Part shown: positions 51,769-59,644 of the stretch, in pieces | Position numbering within the stretch: position 1 is the first letter of the stretch | Layout: every line of letters begins with the position of its first letter | Assembly: GCF_014651035.1 (NCBI RefSeq) | Contig: NZ_BMWC01000009.1 | Coordinates: 248,001-312,000, forward strand | Direction of reading: 5' to 3' | Origin: Streptomyces lomondensis | Lineage (GTDB): Bacteria; Actinomycetota; Actinomycetes; Streptomycetales; Streptomycetaceae | Length of the DNA stretch: 64,000 nucleotides | Notes under the pieces: model-generated | What the model was told of the DNA's origin: nothing | Database searches by the model: none | Seen by the model: only the letters and a program-made list of their open reading frames with translations | Translations under genes and position numbers: made by a program

Positions 51769-52188
51769 TCAGGTGTTGGGGCGCGCGGCGCTGATGTCGC
51801 CCAGCGCCGACTCCGGGTCGCGCTCCATGGCCATGTCGCCCAGGGAGACGATGCCCACGGGGTGCCCGTGGTCGACGACCGGGATACGGCGCACGGAGTG
51901 CTCGCGCATCAGCTGCACCGCGTGGTCCAGGTCCTCGTCGGGGCCGACGGTGACCAGGTCGTCGCTGCACGCGCCGGCCACGGTGGTCTGCTCCGGGTCG
52001 CCGCCCTGGCTGATCGACCGGACCACCAGGTCGCGGTCGGTGACCACGCCGCGCAGATCGTCGCCGTCCGTCACCAGGACGACTCCGAGATCCTCGTCGC
52101 GCATGATGCGCGCCACCTCGGCGACGGAGGTCTGTGGCTCGACGGTGACCGGGTCGCCGGTCATGATGTCGCGGACATGCTGAGCCAT
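51769..52188 (-). CDS. CBS domain-pair protein
   Basis: The 139-residue protein is a stand-alone tandem CBS (Bateman) module: HVRDIMTGDPVTVEPQTSVA, LRGVVTDRDLVVRSI for the first repeat, then DLDHAVQLMREHSVRRIPVV and VGIVSLGDMAME for the second. Such proteins bind adenosine nucleotides and are common in Streptomyces, often linked to stress or energy sensing. AGAGGAA lies before ATG 52188. A single gene with its own terminator at 51717-51752. Confidence 0.85.
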   Translation of the reverse strand: MAQHVRDIMTGDPVTVEPQTSVAEVARIMRDEDLGVVLVTDGDDLRGVVTDRDLVVRSISQGGDPEQTTVAGACSDDLVTVGPDEDLDHAVQLMREHSVRRIPVVDHGHPVGIVSLGDMAMERDPESALGDISAARPNT

Positions 52189-52261
52189 GACGTTCCTCTT
52201 TCCTCGGCTCTTGCTGGTTTCTCCGTCCTGCGCGCCCCGGGTACCCGGTCGATCCGCGGGG

Positions 52262-53197
52262 TCACCAGGTGCGGGCGGCCTCCAGCAGACGATCGCGGAC
52301 GAGGGTGACGTGCGGGTTGTCCGAGGTGCCGGGCCGCTGGACGAGGAAGCCGGTGTTGATCGGCGCGTCCTCGGGAGCGTGGAGAGGGACCAGGGCGCCG
52401 GACGCCAGGTCGGCGGCGCACAGGTAGCGCGGCAGGACGCTGAAGCCGGCACCGGCCGTGACCAGCGCCAGCACGGCCCGCAGGTCCGGCACGGAGACGG
52501 CGGCGCGGCAGTTCAGGCGACGGCCGAAGACATGCCGCCAGTAGCGGCGCACGATGGGCAGGTCCTCGGCGTACGTGATCAGCGGTACGTCGTGCAGCGC
52601 GGCGGGCCCGTCGGCGGCCAGGCGCTCGGCGACGCGGTCGGCCCAGGCGGGGGCGGCGACCAGGACGAACTCCTCGTCCGTCAGCGGCACCGCGGACAGG
52701 GTGCGGCCGCGCGGCCGGGTGGTGGAGATGACCAGGTCGTGGCGGCCGGCGCGCAGTTCGTCGAGCAGGGGCTCGGTCAGCCCCATGGCGACGCGCAGCC
52801 GTACGCCCTCGGTGACGAGCGGGGCCAGGGCGGGCAGGGCCCGGGTGGACAGCAGCTCGGCGGGCCCGGCCAGGTGGACCGGGTCGGCGCGTGCCGCCTC
52901 CCGCTCGCCGTGCCCGGTGGCCTCGGCGAGCGCGTCGAGGGGTGCCGCGACGCGGGCCGCGAGGTCGTCGGCCACCGCGGTCGGGGCGACGCCGCGCGGC
53001 AGCCGTTCGAAGAGCTGCCGGCGGGTCTGCCGTTCCAGTGAGCGGATCTGAACGGTGACGGTGGGCTGGGACAGGCCCAGGAGCTGTGCGGCGGCCGTGA
53101 AGGAGCCGGACCGGTAGACGGCCAGGAAGGTGCGCAGGAGGTTCAGGTCGGGCTGCGCGGGCGGGCCGCCGGCGCCGAGAGGGTCGATGGGCCTCAC
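52262..53197 (-). CDS. LysR family transcriptional regulator
   Basis: The 311-residue protein has the LysR helix-turn-helix (NLLRTFLAVYRSGSFTAAAQ, LLGLSQPTVTVQIRSLERQT, about residues 19-60) and a periplasmic-binding-like effector domain (about 105-305). On the minus strand TAGGGT ends 8 bases before GTG 53197 and no ribosome site is seen, so the transcript may be leaderless. It is divergent from a PfpI-type gene, the classic LysR target arrangement, with a palindrome between them. The effector is unknown. Confidence 0.85.
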   Translation of the reverse strand: MRPIDPLGAGGPPAQPDLNLLRTFLAVYRSGSFTAAAQLLGLSQPTVTVQIRSLERQTRRQLFERLPRGVAPTAVADDLAARVAAPLDALAEATGHGEREAARADPVHLAGPAELLSTRALPALAPLVTEGVRLRVAMGLTEPLLDELRAGRHDLVISTTRPRGRTLSAVPLTDEEFVLVAAPAWADRVAERLAADGPAALHDVPLITYAEDLPIVRRYWRHVFGRRLNCRAAVSVPDLRAVLALVTAGAGFSVLPRYLCAADLASGALVPLHAPEDAPINTGFLVQRPGTSDNPHVTLVRDRLLEAARTW

Positions 53198-53235
53198 ACG
53201 ACCCGACCCTACCGAGCTCCGCCATGAAGAACCCT

Positions 53236-53246
53236 ATGGCTGCCAT
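53236..53246. promoter_or_regulatory. Palindrome between LysR and PfpI-type genes
   Basis: ATGGC-t-GCCAT is a perfect 11-bp palindrome in the divergent gap. A second imperfect one, CCGCC-N10-(c)GGCGG, lies at about 53252-53272. They are candidate LysR sites, spaced as a recognition and an activation site might be. Confidence 0.4.
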
Positions 53247-53353
53247 GGGATCCGCCATTGGAAAACCGGCGGTCCGAGGGCCTACGGTCGGGAGCGTCCC
53301 AGTCATCGCCGCGCTGTCCGGCCGCGGCCCGCCCCCACGGAGATGCACCCACC

Positions 53354-54049
53354 ATGTCGAAGATCCTCTTCGTCGTCACCGGCGCCGACACCTGGACCCT
53401 GGCCGACGGCACCGCGCACCCCACCGGCTTCTGGGCCGAGGAGGCCGTCGCCCCGTACGAGGCGTTCCGGGCCGCCGGCCACGAGGTCGTCGTGGCCACG
53501 CCCGGCGGTGTCGTGCCCACCGTCGACCGGGCCTCCCTGGCTCCCGAGGTGAACGGGGGCCGGGAGAACGCCGACCGGATCGCGAAGGCGCTGGAGTCCT
53601 TCACCGAGCTGCGGCATCCCGTCCGTCTCGAGGACGTCCGGCTGGACGACTACGCGGCCGTCTTCTACCCCGGCGGCCACGGCCCGATGGAGGACCTCGC
53701 CGTGAAGGCCGACTCGGGCCGGCTGCTCGCCCGGGCCCTGGAGTCGGGCAGGCCGCTCGGTGTCGTCTGCCACGGGCCCGCCGCGCTGCTGGCCGCCGTC
53801 GGGGCCGACGGCGCCAACGTCTTCGCCGGCTACGAGGTCGCGGCCTTCACCAACGCCGAGGAGATCCAGGGCGGCCTCGCCGACCGTGCGAAGTGGCTGC
53901 TCCAGGACCGCCTCACCGAGGCCGGTGTGACCGTGCGGGCCGGCGAGCCGTGGGCCCCGAACGTGGTCACCGACCGCAACCTGGTCACCGGCCAGAACCC
54001 GGCGTCGTCCGCACCGCTCGCGGAGGAACTGCTGAAGCGGCTGGGCTGA
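53354..54049 (+). CDS. DJ-1/PfpI-type class I glutamine amidotransferase-like protein (Hsp31-like)
   Basis: The 231-residue protein has KILFVVTGADTWTLADGTAH at the start, GFWAEEAVAPYEAFRAAGHE, the acid in VFYPGGHGPMEDL and the nucleophile Cys in GVVCHGPAALLAAV (about residue 138). This matches the Hsp31/YDR533C-type DJ-1 group with glyoxalase III or deglycase activity and chaperone roles. GGAG (53338-53341) is rather far from ATG 53354. It is probably controlled by the divergent LysR regulator, perhaps in response to aldehydes; this is inference. Confidence 0.8.
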   Translation: MSKILFVVTGADTWTLADGTAHPTGFWAEEAVAPYEAFRAAGHEVVVATPGGVVPTVDRASLAPEVNGGRENADRIAKALESFTELRHPVRLEDVRLDDYAAVFYPGGHGPMEDLAVKADSGRLLARALESGRPLGVVCHGPAALLAAVGADGANVFAGYEVAAFTNAEEIQGGLADRAKWLLQDRLTEAGVTVRAGEPWAPNVVTDRNLVTGQNPASSAPLAEELLKRLG

Positions 54050-54129
54050 TCCCGGGGCGCCGGGGCGCCGCCGGGCGGGCGGCACGGGCCGACAGCTGGC
54101 CACACACCGGACCAGCCCCGTCACGCCGC

Positions 54130-56580
54130 TCAGCGGCCCAGCGTCAGTTCCGCCCACACTTGCTTGCCGCCGCTGACCGGCAGGGTGCCCCAGGCCGCGG
54201 AGAGGGCCTCGACGAGGAGGATGCCGCGGCCGCCCGTGGCCTCCCAGCCGATGCTGGTCGGGCGGACCGGGCTGCGCGGTGAGGCGTCGGCGATGGCGAC
54301 GCGCAGGCGGTTGTTGACGAGGGTGAGGTCCATGCGGACCCGGCCGTCGGTGTGGACGAGGGCGTTGGTGACGAGTTCGGAGACGACGAGGAGGACGGTG
54401 TCGAGGTCCTCGGTGACGCCCCAGGCGCGCAGGGTGCGCCGGGCGAAGCGGCGGGCGTGCCCGACCGCCTGCGGCACGCGCCACACCGTCCAGCTCTCCC
54501 GCAGCGGCCGGAGGGTCAGGCCGTCGTAGCGCAGGAGGAGCAGGGCGACGTCGTCGCTGCGCCGGGCGTTGCCGAGGAGGGCGTCGGCGACCAGCCCCAG
54601 GTCGGCGGGGGTGGCGGCGGCCAGCCGGGCGGCGAGGCGGTCCATGCCCTCGTCGATGTCGGCGTCCGGTGACTCGACGAGCCCGTCCGTGGCCAGGGCG
54701 ATCACGGTGCCGGGCGGGAGCCGCAGCGGGCTCATGGGGAAGTCGGCCTGCGTGATCACACCGAGGGGCGGGCCGCCCTCGGCCTCGGCGATCTCCGTGC
54801 CGCCGTCGGGGTAGCGCAGCACCGGCGGCGGGTGCCCGGCGCGCACGCACCAGGCGGAGCCCTCCTCCAGGTCGACGTCGACGTAGCAGCAGGTGGCGAA
54901 GAGGTCGCTCTCCATGTCCATGAGCAGCCGGTTGGCGTGCGCGACGACCACGTCCGGCGGGTGCCCCTCGACGGCGTAGGCGCGCAGGGCGGTGCGCATC
55001 TGCCCCATGAGGGTGGCGGCCCCCGCGCTGTGGCCCTGGACGTCGCCGATGACGAGGGCGACGTGGTGGTCGGGCAGCGGGATCACGTCGTACCAGTCGC
55101 CGCCGAGCTCCAGCCCGGCCGTGCTGGGCAGGTAGCGGGCGACGGCCACCGCGCCCGGCAGCCGGGGCAGGCGGCGCGGCAGCAGCTGGCGCTGGAGCAT
55201 GCCGACGAGTTCGTGCTCGGCGTCGAAGGCGCGGGCCCGCACCAGGGCCTGCCCGGCGAGGCCCGCGCAGGCGGTGAGCAGGGCGCGTTCGTCGGAGCCG
55301 AAGTCGTGCGGGGTGTCCCAGCCGATCAGGCAGCACCCGGCCATCCGGTTCCCGGCGGGCAGCGGCAGTACGGCGAGGCCGCCGGGGCCGACCTCGCCCA
55401 GGGCGGGTTCCAGGGGCGTGCCGGCGGGCCAGATCCGGGCGCGGCCCTCGCGCAGGGCGGCGGCGAGGGTGGGCATGGCGCGCACGGGCGCGTCGGGCCA
55501 CTCGCCACGCCACTCCGTGCGCCACAGCTCGGGCCAGGCCTCGGGTTCGGGCGGGTCGAGGACGGTGACGACGAGCCGGTCGCTCTCCAGCTCGGCGAGC
55601 GCGATCCGGTCGGCCCGCAGCGGCCGGCGCAGGGCGGCGACCACGGCCTTGCCGACGTCGCGGACGGTGACGGCGGTGGCCAGCGCGGCGGCCAGGCGCT
55701 GGACGCGGGCCACGTCGGTGACGTCGGAGCGCAGTGTGGAGGCGTCGGCGACGGTGCCCACGAGCCGTGCCGGACGGCCCTCGCCGCCGGGCAGCAGGCG
55801 CCCGCGCAGCCGGAGCCACTTCGGCGGCCCGGTGGGCTGGAGCACCCGGAACTCCAGCTCGCGGTCGCCGATGGACATGTGGTCGGCCTCCACCACGGAC
55901 ATCAGCGAGGGCAGGTCCTCCGGCACGGTCAGGCTCAGCAGGGTCTCGACGCGGCCGTCGAACTCCACGGGGTCGAGGCCGAACAGGTCCAGCAGGTCGT
56001 CCCCGACGCGGACGCGGCCGGTGTCCATGGCGAGGCTGAACGCGCCCGGCGGCAGTTCACCGCCCTCGGCGGGGGCGGCCGGGGCGGGGAAGGCGACCGC
56101 CTCGGAGATGAGTTCCAGGCACTTGCGGTCGTCCGTGTCGAATCCCCCGGGGCGCTCGCTCACGGCGAGCAGGCAGCCGCCGCCGTCGCCGTGCACGGGC
56201 AGGGCGGTGAGGAAGAAGTCCCCGGAGGGGACGCGCCGCGCCTGGGCGTGCTCGGCGAGTTCCGCCGGGCTCAGTGACACCGTCCGCCCGTCGCGGTGGG
56301 CCTCGGCGACCGGGGAGCGCCCGGCACGGGGATAGCTGTCGCGCAGTCCGTACAGCGTCCTCGGCACCCCGGCCGACTCCATCAGGCACAGCAGTTCGCC
56401 GTCCTGGCTGGGCGCGTACACGGCGGCGAGGGCCGCCCCGGCGAAGACGAGGGCCTGTTCGAGCACGCGGCGCACCCGTTCGGGCGACTCCTGATCGACC
56501 GCGATCGCTTTGAGGGCACCCTCGGCACGCAGCGTTCGCGTTCCGCGCTCCTGGGCGCCCCGACTGACCACGTTGGCCAT
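54130..56580 (-). CDS. GAF-PAS-GAF-SpoIIE phosphatase with HATPase domain
   Basis: The 816-residue protein has an N-terminal GAF-like domain (about residues 30-160), a PAS domain (about 170-285), a second GAF (about 295-450), a PP2C/SpoIIE phosphatase (about 470-680: AVARYLPSTAGLELGGDWYD, VIGDVQGHSAGAATLMGQMR, IALATDGLVESPD) and a C-terminal anti-sigma-factor HATPase (about 700-815: VLLVVSELVTNALVHTDGRV, GWEATGGRGILLVEALS). It therefore combines a partner-switching kinase-like module and its phosphatase. It is divergent from ramC, 186 bp between starts, so a role in development is possible. ATG 56580 has no ribosome site. Confidence 0.8.
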   Translation of the reverse strand: MANVVSRGAQERGTRTLRAEGALKAIAVDQESPERVRRVLEQALVFAGAALAAVYAPSQDGELLCLMESAGVPRTLYGLRDSYPRAGRSPVAEAHRDGRTVSLSPAELAEHAQARRVPSGDFFLTALPVHGDGGGCLLAVSERPGGFDTDDRKCLELISEAVAFPAPAAPAEGGELPPGAFSLAMDTGRVRVGDDLLDLFGLDPVEFDGRVETLLSLTVPEDLPSLMSVVEADHMSIGDRELEFRVLQPTGPPKWLRLRGRLLPGGEGRPARLVGTVADASTLRSDVTDVARVQRLAAALATAVTVRDVGKAVVAALRRPLRADRIALAELESDRLVVTVLDPPEPEAWPELWRTEWRGEWPDAPVRAMPTLAAALREGRARIWPAGTPLEPALGEVGPGGLAVLPLPAGNRMAGCCLIGWDTPHDFGSDERALLTACAGLAGQALVRARAFDAEHELVGMLQRQLLPRRLPRLPGAVAVARYLPSTAGLELGGDWYDVIPLPDHHVALVIGDVQGHSAGAATLMGQMRTALRAYAVEGHPPDVVVAHANRLLMDMESDLFATCCYVDVDLEEGSAWCVRAGHPPPVLRYPDGGTEIAEAEGGPPLGVITQADFPMSPLRLPPGTVIALATDGLVESPDADIDEGMDRLAARLAAATPADLGLVADALLGNARRSDDVALLLLRYDGLTLRPLRESWTVWRVPQAVGHARRFARRTLRAWGVTEDLDTVLLVVSELVTNALVHTDGRVRMDLTLVNNRLRVAIADASPRSPVRPTSIGWEATGGRGILLVEALSAAWGTLPVSGGKQVWAELTLGR

Positions 56581-56668
56581 TACAGCGCTTATGAGACACC
56601 TGCGCAGCCCCTGTGAGCGTTCTGTGGGCCCGCGCGCACAGATGCGCTCGAAACACACCGAACAAGTC

Positions 56669-56681
56669 TTGACGCATGCGT
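56669..56681 (+). promoter_or_regulatory. Candidate ramC promoter -35 and palindrome
   Basis: TTGACG (56669-56674) overlaps the perfect 10-bp palindrome ACGCATGCGT (56672-56681), about 90 bp upstream of ramC. No clear -10 follows. RamR is expected to activate this promoter; the palindrome is a candidate site, unproven. Confidence 0.35.
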
Positions 56682-56766
56682 TCCGCACGGCGACGTCGTG
56701 ACAGCCGTGACTGTCCGGCCCCGGCGGGTGGCTGGAAGGCTCGGTGCCCGTCACGGAGGGGGACGC

Positions 56767-59358
56767 ATGGACAAGCGGTACGAGGTGTACGCGCTCGCCG
56801 ACCGGCACTTCTACGAGACGCCGGACCGGCTGGCGCGGGACGGGCAGCAGGCCGCTCACCTCTACGAGACGGCCCGCCGGCCGGTGCCCGAGGGCTGGGA
56901 GGCGGCACGGATCGGCGACTGGCTGACGATGACGCCGCTCGGCCCGGACGGGAAGCCGGTGCGGGGCCCGGCGCAGGGCTGGAAGATCCACGCCTCGGCG
57001 ACCCGGGCGAACGCGGAGGAGGTCGCCGGGATCGTCTGGGACTACTGCGTCGAGCGGCGCGTCCCCTTCAAGTTCGTGCCGGGCCCGCACCTGCTGCACC
57101 TGCGCAACACCAAGTACGCGCCCCGCGACGGCAGCGGCAAGTTCGTCACCGTCTACCCGGACGGCGAGGAGCAACTGCACCAGGTGCTGCGCGAGCTGGG
57201 CGCGCTGCTGGAGGGGTTCGAGGGGCCGTACATCCTCACCGACCTGCGCTGGGGCGAGGGGCCGTTGTACGTCCGCTACGGCGCCTTCGCGCGCTCCTTC
57301 GTCGTGGACGACCGTGGCTCGCTGGTGCCGGCGGTGCGCGACGGCCAGGGACGGCTGGTGCCGGACCGGCGGGCGCCGTCCTTCCAGGTGCCCGAGTGGG
57401 TGACGCTGCCGCCGTTCCTCCAGCCGCATCTCGACGCCCGGAACACCACGACGGTCGGCGAGCTGCCGTACCGCATCGAGAAGGCGCTGCACTTCTCCAA
57501 CGGCGGCGGGGTGTACGCCGGCACCGACACCCGTGACGGGCGCAAGGTCGTCCTCAAGGAGGGCCGGCCGCACGCGGGGCTGGCCTCGGACGGCGCCGAC
57601 GCGATCGCCCGGCTGGAGCGGGAGAAGCGGGCGCTGGAGCGGCTCGCGGGCACGGGCGTGGTCCCGGAGGTGCGCGACTGGTTCGAACTCGGCGGCCACC
57701 GCTTCCTGGTGATGGACTTCTTGGAAGGCCGTCCGCTCAACTCGTTCTTCGCGGAGCGGCATCCGCTGCTCGCGCGGGATCCGGACCCGGAGGCGGTCGC
57801 CTCGTACACGGCCTGGGCGCTGCGGATCCACCGGCGCGTGGCGGAGGCCGTGGCGGCGGTGCACGCGCGCGGCATCGTCTTCAACGACCTGCACGTCTTC
57901 AACATCATGGTCGCCCCGGACGAGGAGTCGGTCTTCCTCCTCGACTTCGAGGCCGCGGCCCGGGCCGGGGAGGACGGCCGCCAAGTGGTCGCCCACCCCG
58001 GCTTCTTCGCCCCGCCCGACCGCCGCGGCGCCGACGTCGACCGCTATGCCCTGGCCTGTCTGAGGCTGGCCCTGTTCCTGCCCGTGACCACGCTGTTCGT
58101 GGTCGACCGCGGCAAGGCGGCGCATCTGGCCGAGGTGATCGCGGAGCAGTTCCCGGACGTGCCGCGGGAGTTCCTCGACGAGGCGGTCGCGGAGATCACG
58201 CGGGAGGTGTCCGGCCGTGCCCCGGCCGCCGCCTCCGCGCCGGTCGACCCGGGCGACTGGCCGTACAGCCGCGACTCGATGGTCAAGGCGATCCTCGCCT
58301 CGGCCACCCCGGAGCGCGTCGACCGGCTCTTCCCCGGCGATGTCGCCCAGTTCTCGGACGGCGGCGGGCTCGGGCTCGCCCACGGCGCCGCGGGGGTGCT
58401 GTACGCGCTGGACGCGGCGGGCGCCGAGCGGTACGAGGAGGGCGAGCGCTGGCTGCTGGACCGCACGGCACCGGCCCCGGTCGGCACGCCGCTCGGCCTG
58501 TACGACGGGCTCGCGGGCGTCGCGCTGGTCCTGGACCGGCTCGGTCACCGGCAGCGGGCGCTGGACCTGGTCGAGGGCATCCTCGCGGAGCGCTGGCAGA
58601 ACCTCTCCTCCGACCTGCACGGCGGACTGGCCGGACTGGGCCTCGTCCTGGGGCACCTGGCCCGCGCCACCGGCGAGAGCGAGCTGCGCGAGCGGGCCGA
58701 CGACGCCGCGCGGATCCTCGTGCACCGGCTCGCCGAGCCGCCCCCGGCCGCGCCCCGGCGGCGCGCCGGACTGCTGCGGGGCGCGACGGGACCGGCGCTG
58801 TTCCTGCTGCGGCAGTACGAGTGGACCGGCCAGGACGCGTGGCTGGAGGCGGCGGCCGTGGCCCTGCGCCAGGACCTCGGGTCCTGCGTGACCCGCGAGG
58901 GCGGGGCGCTGGAGGTCGACGAGGGCTGGCGGACCCTGCCCTACCTCGGCGACGGCAGCGCCGGACTGGGCATGGTCCTCGACGACCTCGTGGCCCACTC
59001 CCCCGCTCTCGCCGGGGAGTTCGACACCGCCCGCGCCGGCGTGCTCACCGCGGCCACCGCGCGCTTCTACGCGCAGCCCGGGCTGTTCCAGGGCCGCGCC
59101 GGCATGATCCTGCACCTCAGCCGCACGACCACGCCGGGCGCGACCGCGGACCGGCTGGCCGGGCAGATCTCCGGGCTGGGCTGGTTCGCGATGGCGTACC
59201 AGGGCCAACTGGCCTTCCCCGGGCACCAGATGATGCGGCTGTCCATGGACCTCGCCACCGGAACGGCGGGGTGCCTGCTGGCGCTCGGCGCGGCCCTCGC
59301 CCCGGCGACCGGCGCCCACCTGCCGTTCCTCCCGCCGCTACAGCGGCGGCCCACATGA
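56767..59358 (+). CDS. ramC: RamC/AmfT class III lanthionine synthetase (LanKC)
   Basis: The 863-residue enzyme has the three class III domains. The lyase-like domain (about 1-235) includes FKFVPGPHLLHLRNTKYAPR. The Ser/Thr kinase-like domain (about 240-510) has VVLKEGRPH, the catalytic loop GIVFNDLHVFNIMV and LLDFEAA in place of DFG. The cyclase-like domain (about 530-860) has LGLAHGAAGVLYALD and LHGGLAGLGLVLGHLA and lacks zinc ligands, as usual for the class. It phosphorylates and dehydrates Ser of RamS and closes the rings. GGAGGGGG precedes ATG 56767. The order RamC-S-A-B-R matches the ram/amf locus. Confidence 0.92.
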   Translation: MDKRYEVYALADRHFYETPDRLARDGQQAAHLYETARRPVPEGWEAARIGDWLTMTPLGPDGKPVRGPAQGWKIHASATRANAEEVAGIVWDYCVERRVPFKFVPGPHLLHLRNTKYAPRDGSGKFVTVYPDGEEQLHQVLRELGALLEGFEGPYILTDLRWGEGPLYVRYGAFARSFVVDDRGSLVPAVRDGQGRLVPDRRAPSFQVPEWVTLPPFLQPHLDARNTTTVGELPYRIEKALHFSNGGGVYAGTDTRDGRKVVLKEGRPHAGLASDGADAIARLEREKRALERLAGTGVVPEVRDWFELGGHRFLVMDFLEGRPLNSFFAERHPLLARDPDPEAVASYTAWALRIHRRVAEAVAAVHARGIVFNDLHVFNIMVAPDEESVFLLDFEAAARAGEDGRQVVAHPGFFAPPDRRGADVDRYALACLRLALFLPVTTLFVVDRGKAAHLAEVIAEQFPDVPREFLDEAVAEITREVSGRAPAAASAPVDPGDWPYSRDSMVKAILASATPERVDRLFPGDVAQFSDGGGLGLAHGAAGVLYALDAAGAERYEEGERWLLDRTAPAPVGTPLGLYDGLAGVALVLDRLGHRQRALDLVEGILAERWQNLSSDLHGGLAGLGLVLGHLARATGESELRERADDAARILVHRLAEPPPAAPRRRAGLLRGATGPALFLLRQYEWTGQDAWLEAAAVALRQDLGSCVTREGGALEVDEGWRTLPYLGDGSAGLGMVLDDLVAHSPALAGEFDTARAGVLTAATARFYAQPGLFQGRAGMILHLSRTTTPGATADRLAGQISGLGWFAMAYQGQLAFPGHQMMRLSMDLATGTAGCLLALGAALAPATGAHLPFLPPLQRRPT

Positions 59359-59442
59359 CGCGGTTCCGCGATCCCGCGGAGTCGTGACACCACCCCGTCC
59401 CCACGGATGACCACGGACGGACACCCAACGGAAGGACAGATC

Positions 59443-59559
59443 ATGGCACTTCTCGACCTGCAGACCATCGAGTCCGAGGAGCGGACGGACGGCGCCGGCG
59501 CCAGCACCGTGAGCCTGCTCTCCTGCATCAGCGCCGCGAGCGTCCTGCTCTGCCTCTGA
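59443..59559 (+). CDS. ramS: RamS/AmfS-like class III lanthipeptide precursor
   Basis: The 38-residue precursor starts MALLDLQTIESEERTD, whose LLDLQ helix is the leader element recognised by RamC. The core STVSLLSC-I-SAASVLLC-L holds two SxxSxxxC motifs (Ser21/Ser24/Cys28 and Ser30/Ser33/Cys37), the pattern that gives labionin or lanthionine rings. Known SapB/AmfS cores have two residues between the rings; here there is one (Ile29). The core has no charged residue. GGAAGGAC precedes ATG 59443. It is too short for standard gene callers. The mature peptide should be a hydrophobic surfactant for aerial growth. Confidence 0.9.
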   Translation: MALLDLQTIESEERTDGAGASTVSLLSCISAASVLLCL

Positions 59560-59580
59560 CCGGAGGTCCGCACCACGGCT

Positions 59581-59617
59581 CCGGGCGGCTCTCTCCCTTC
59601 GGGGAGGGGCCGCCCGG
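59581..59617 (+). terminator. Attenuator-like hairpin between ramS and ramA
   Basis: CCGGGCGG...CTCCC-TTCG-GGGAG...CCGCCCGG folds into a nearly continuous stem of about 16 bp with a UUCG tetraloop, 21 bp after the ramS stop. It would partly terminate or stabilise the ramCS message and so favour precursor over exporter. Confidence 0.75.
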
Positions 59618-59644
59618 GGTCCTCCCGTCCCACGGAAGGCCCGT

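Noticed and set aside
54130..59319. A 1729-codon minus-strand open frame covering the phosphatase and the antisense of ramC
   Set aside because: Only 54130-56580 resembles a protein. The rest is the GC-driven antisense of ramC, which has clear LanKC motifs on the plus strand.
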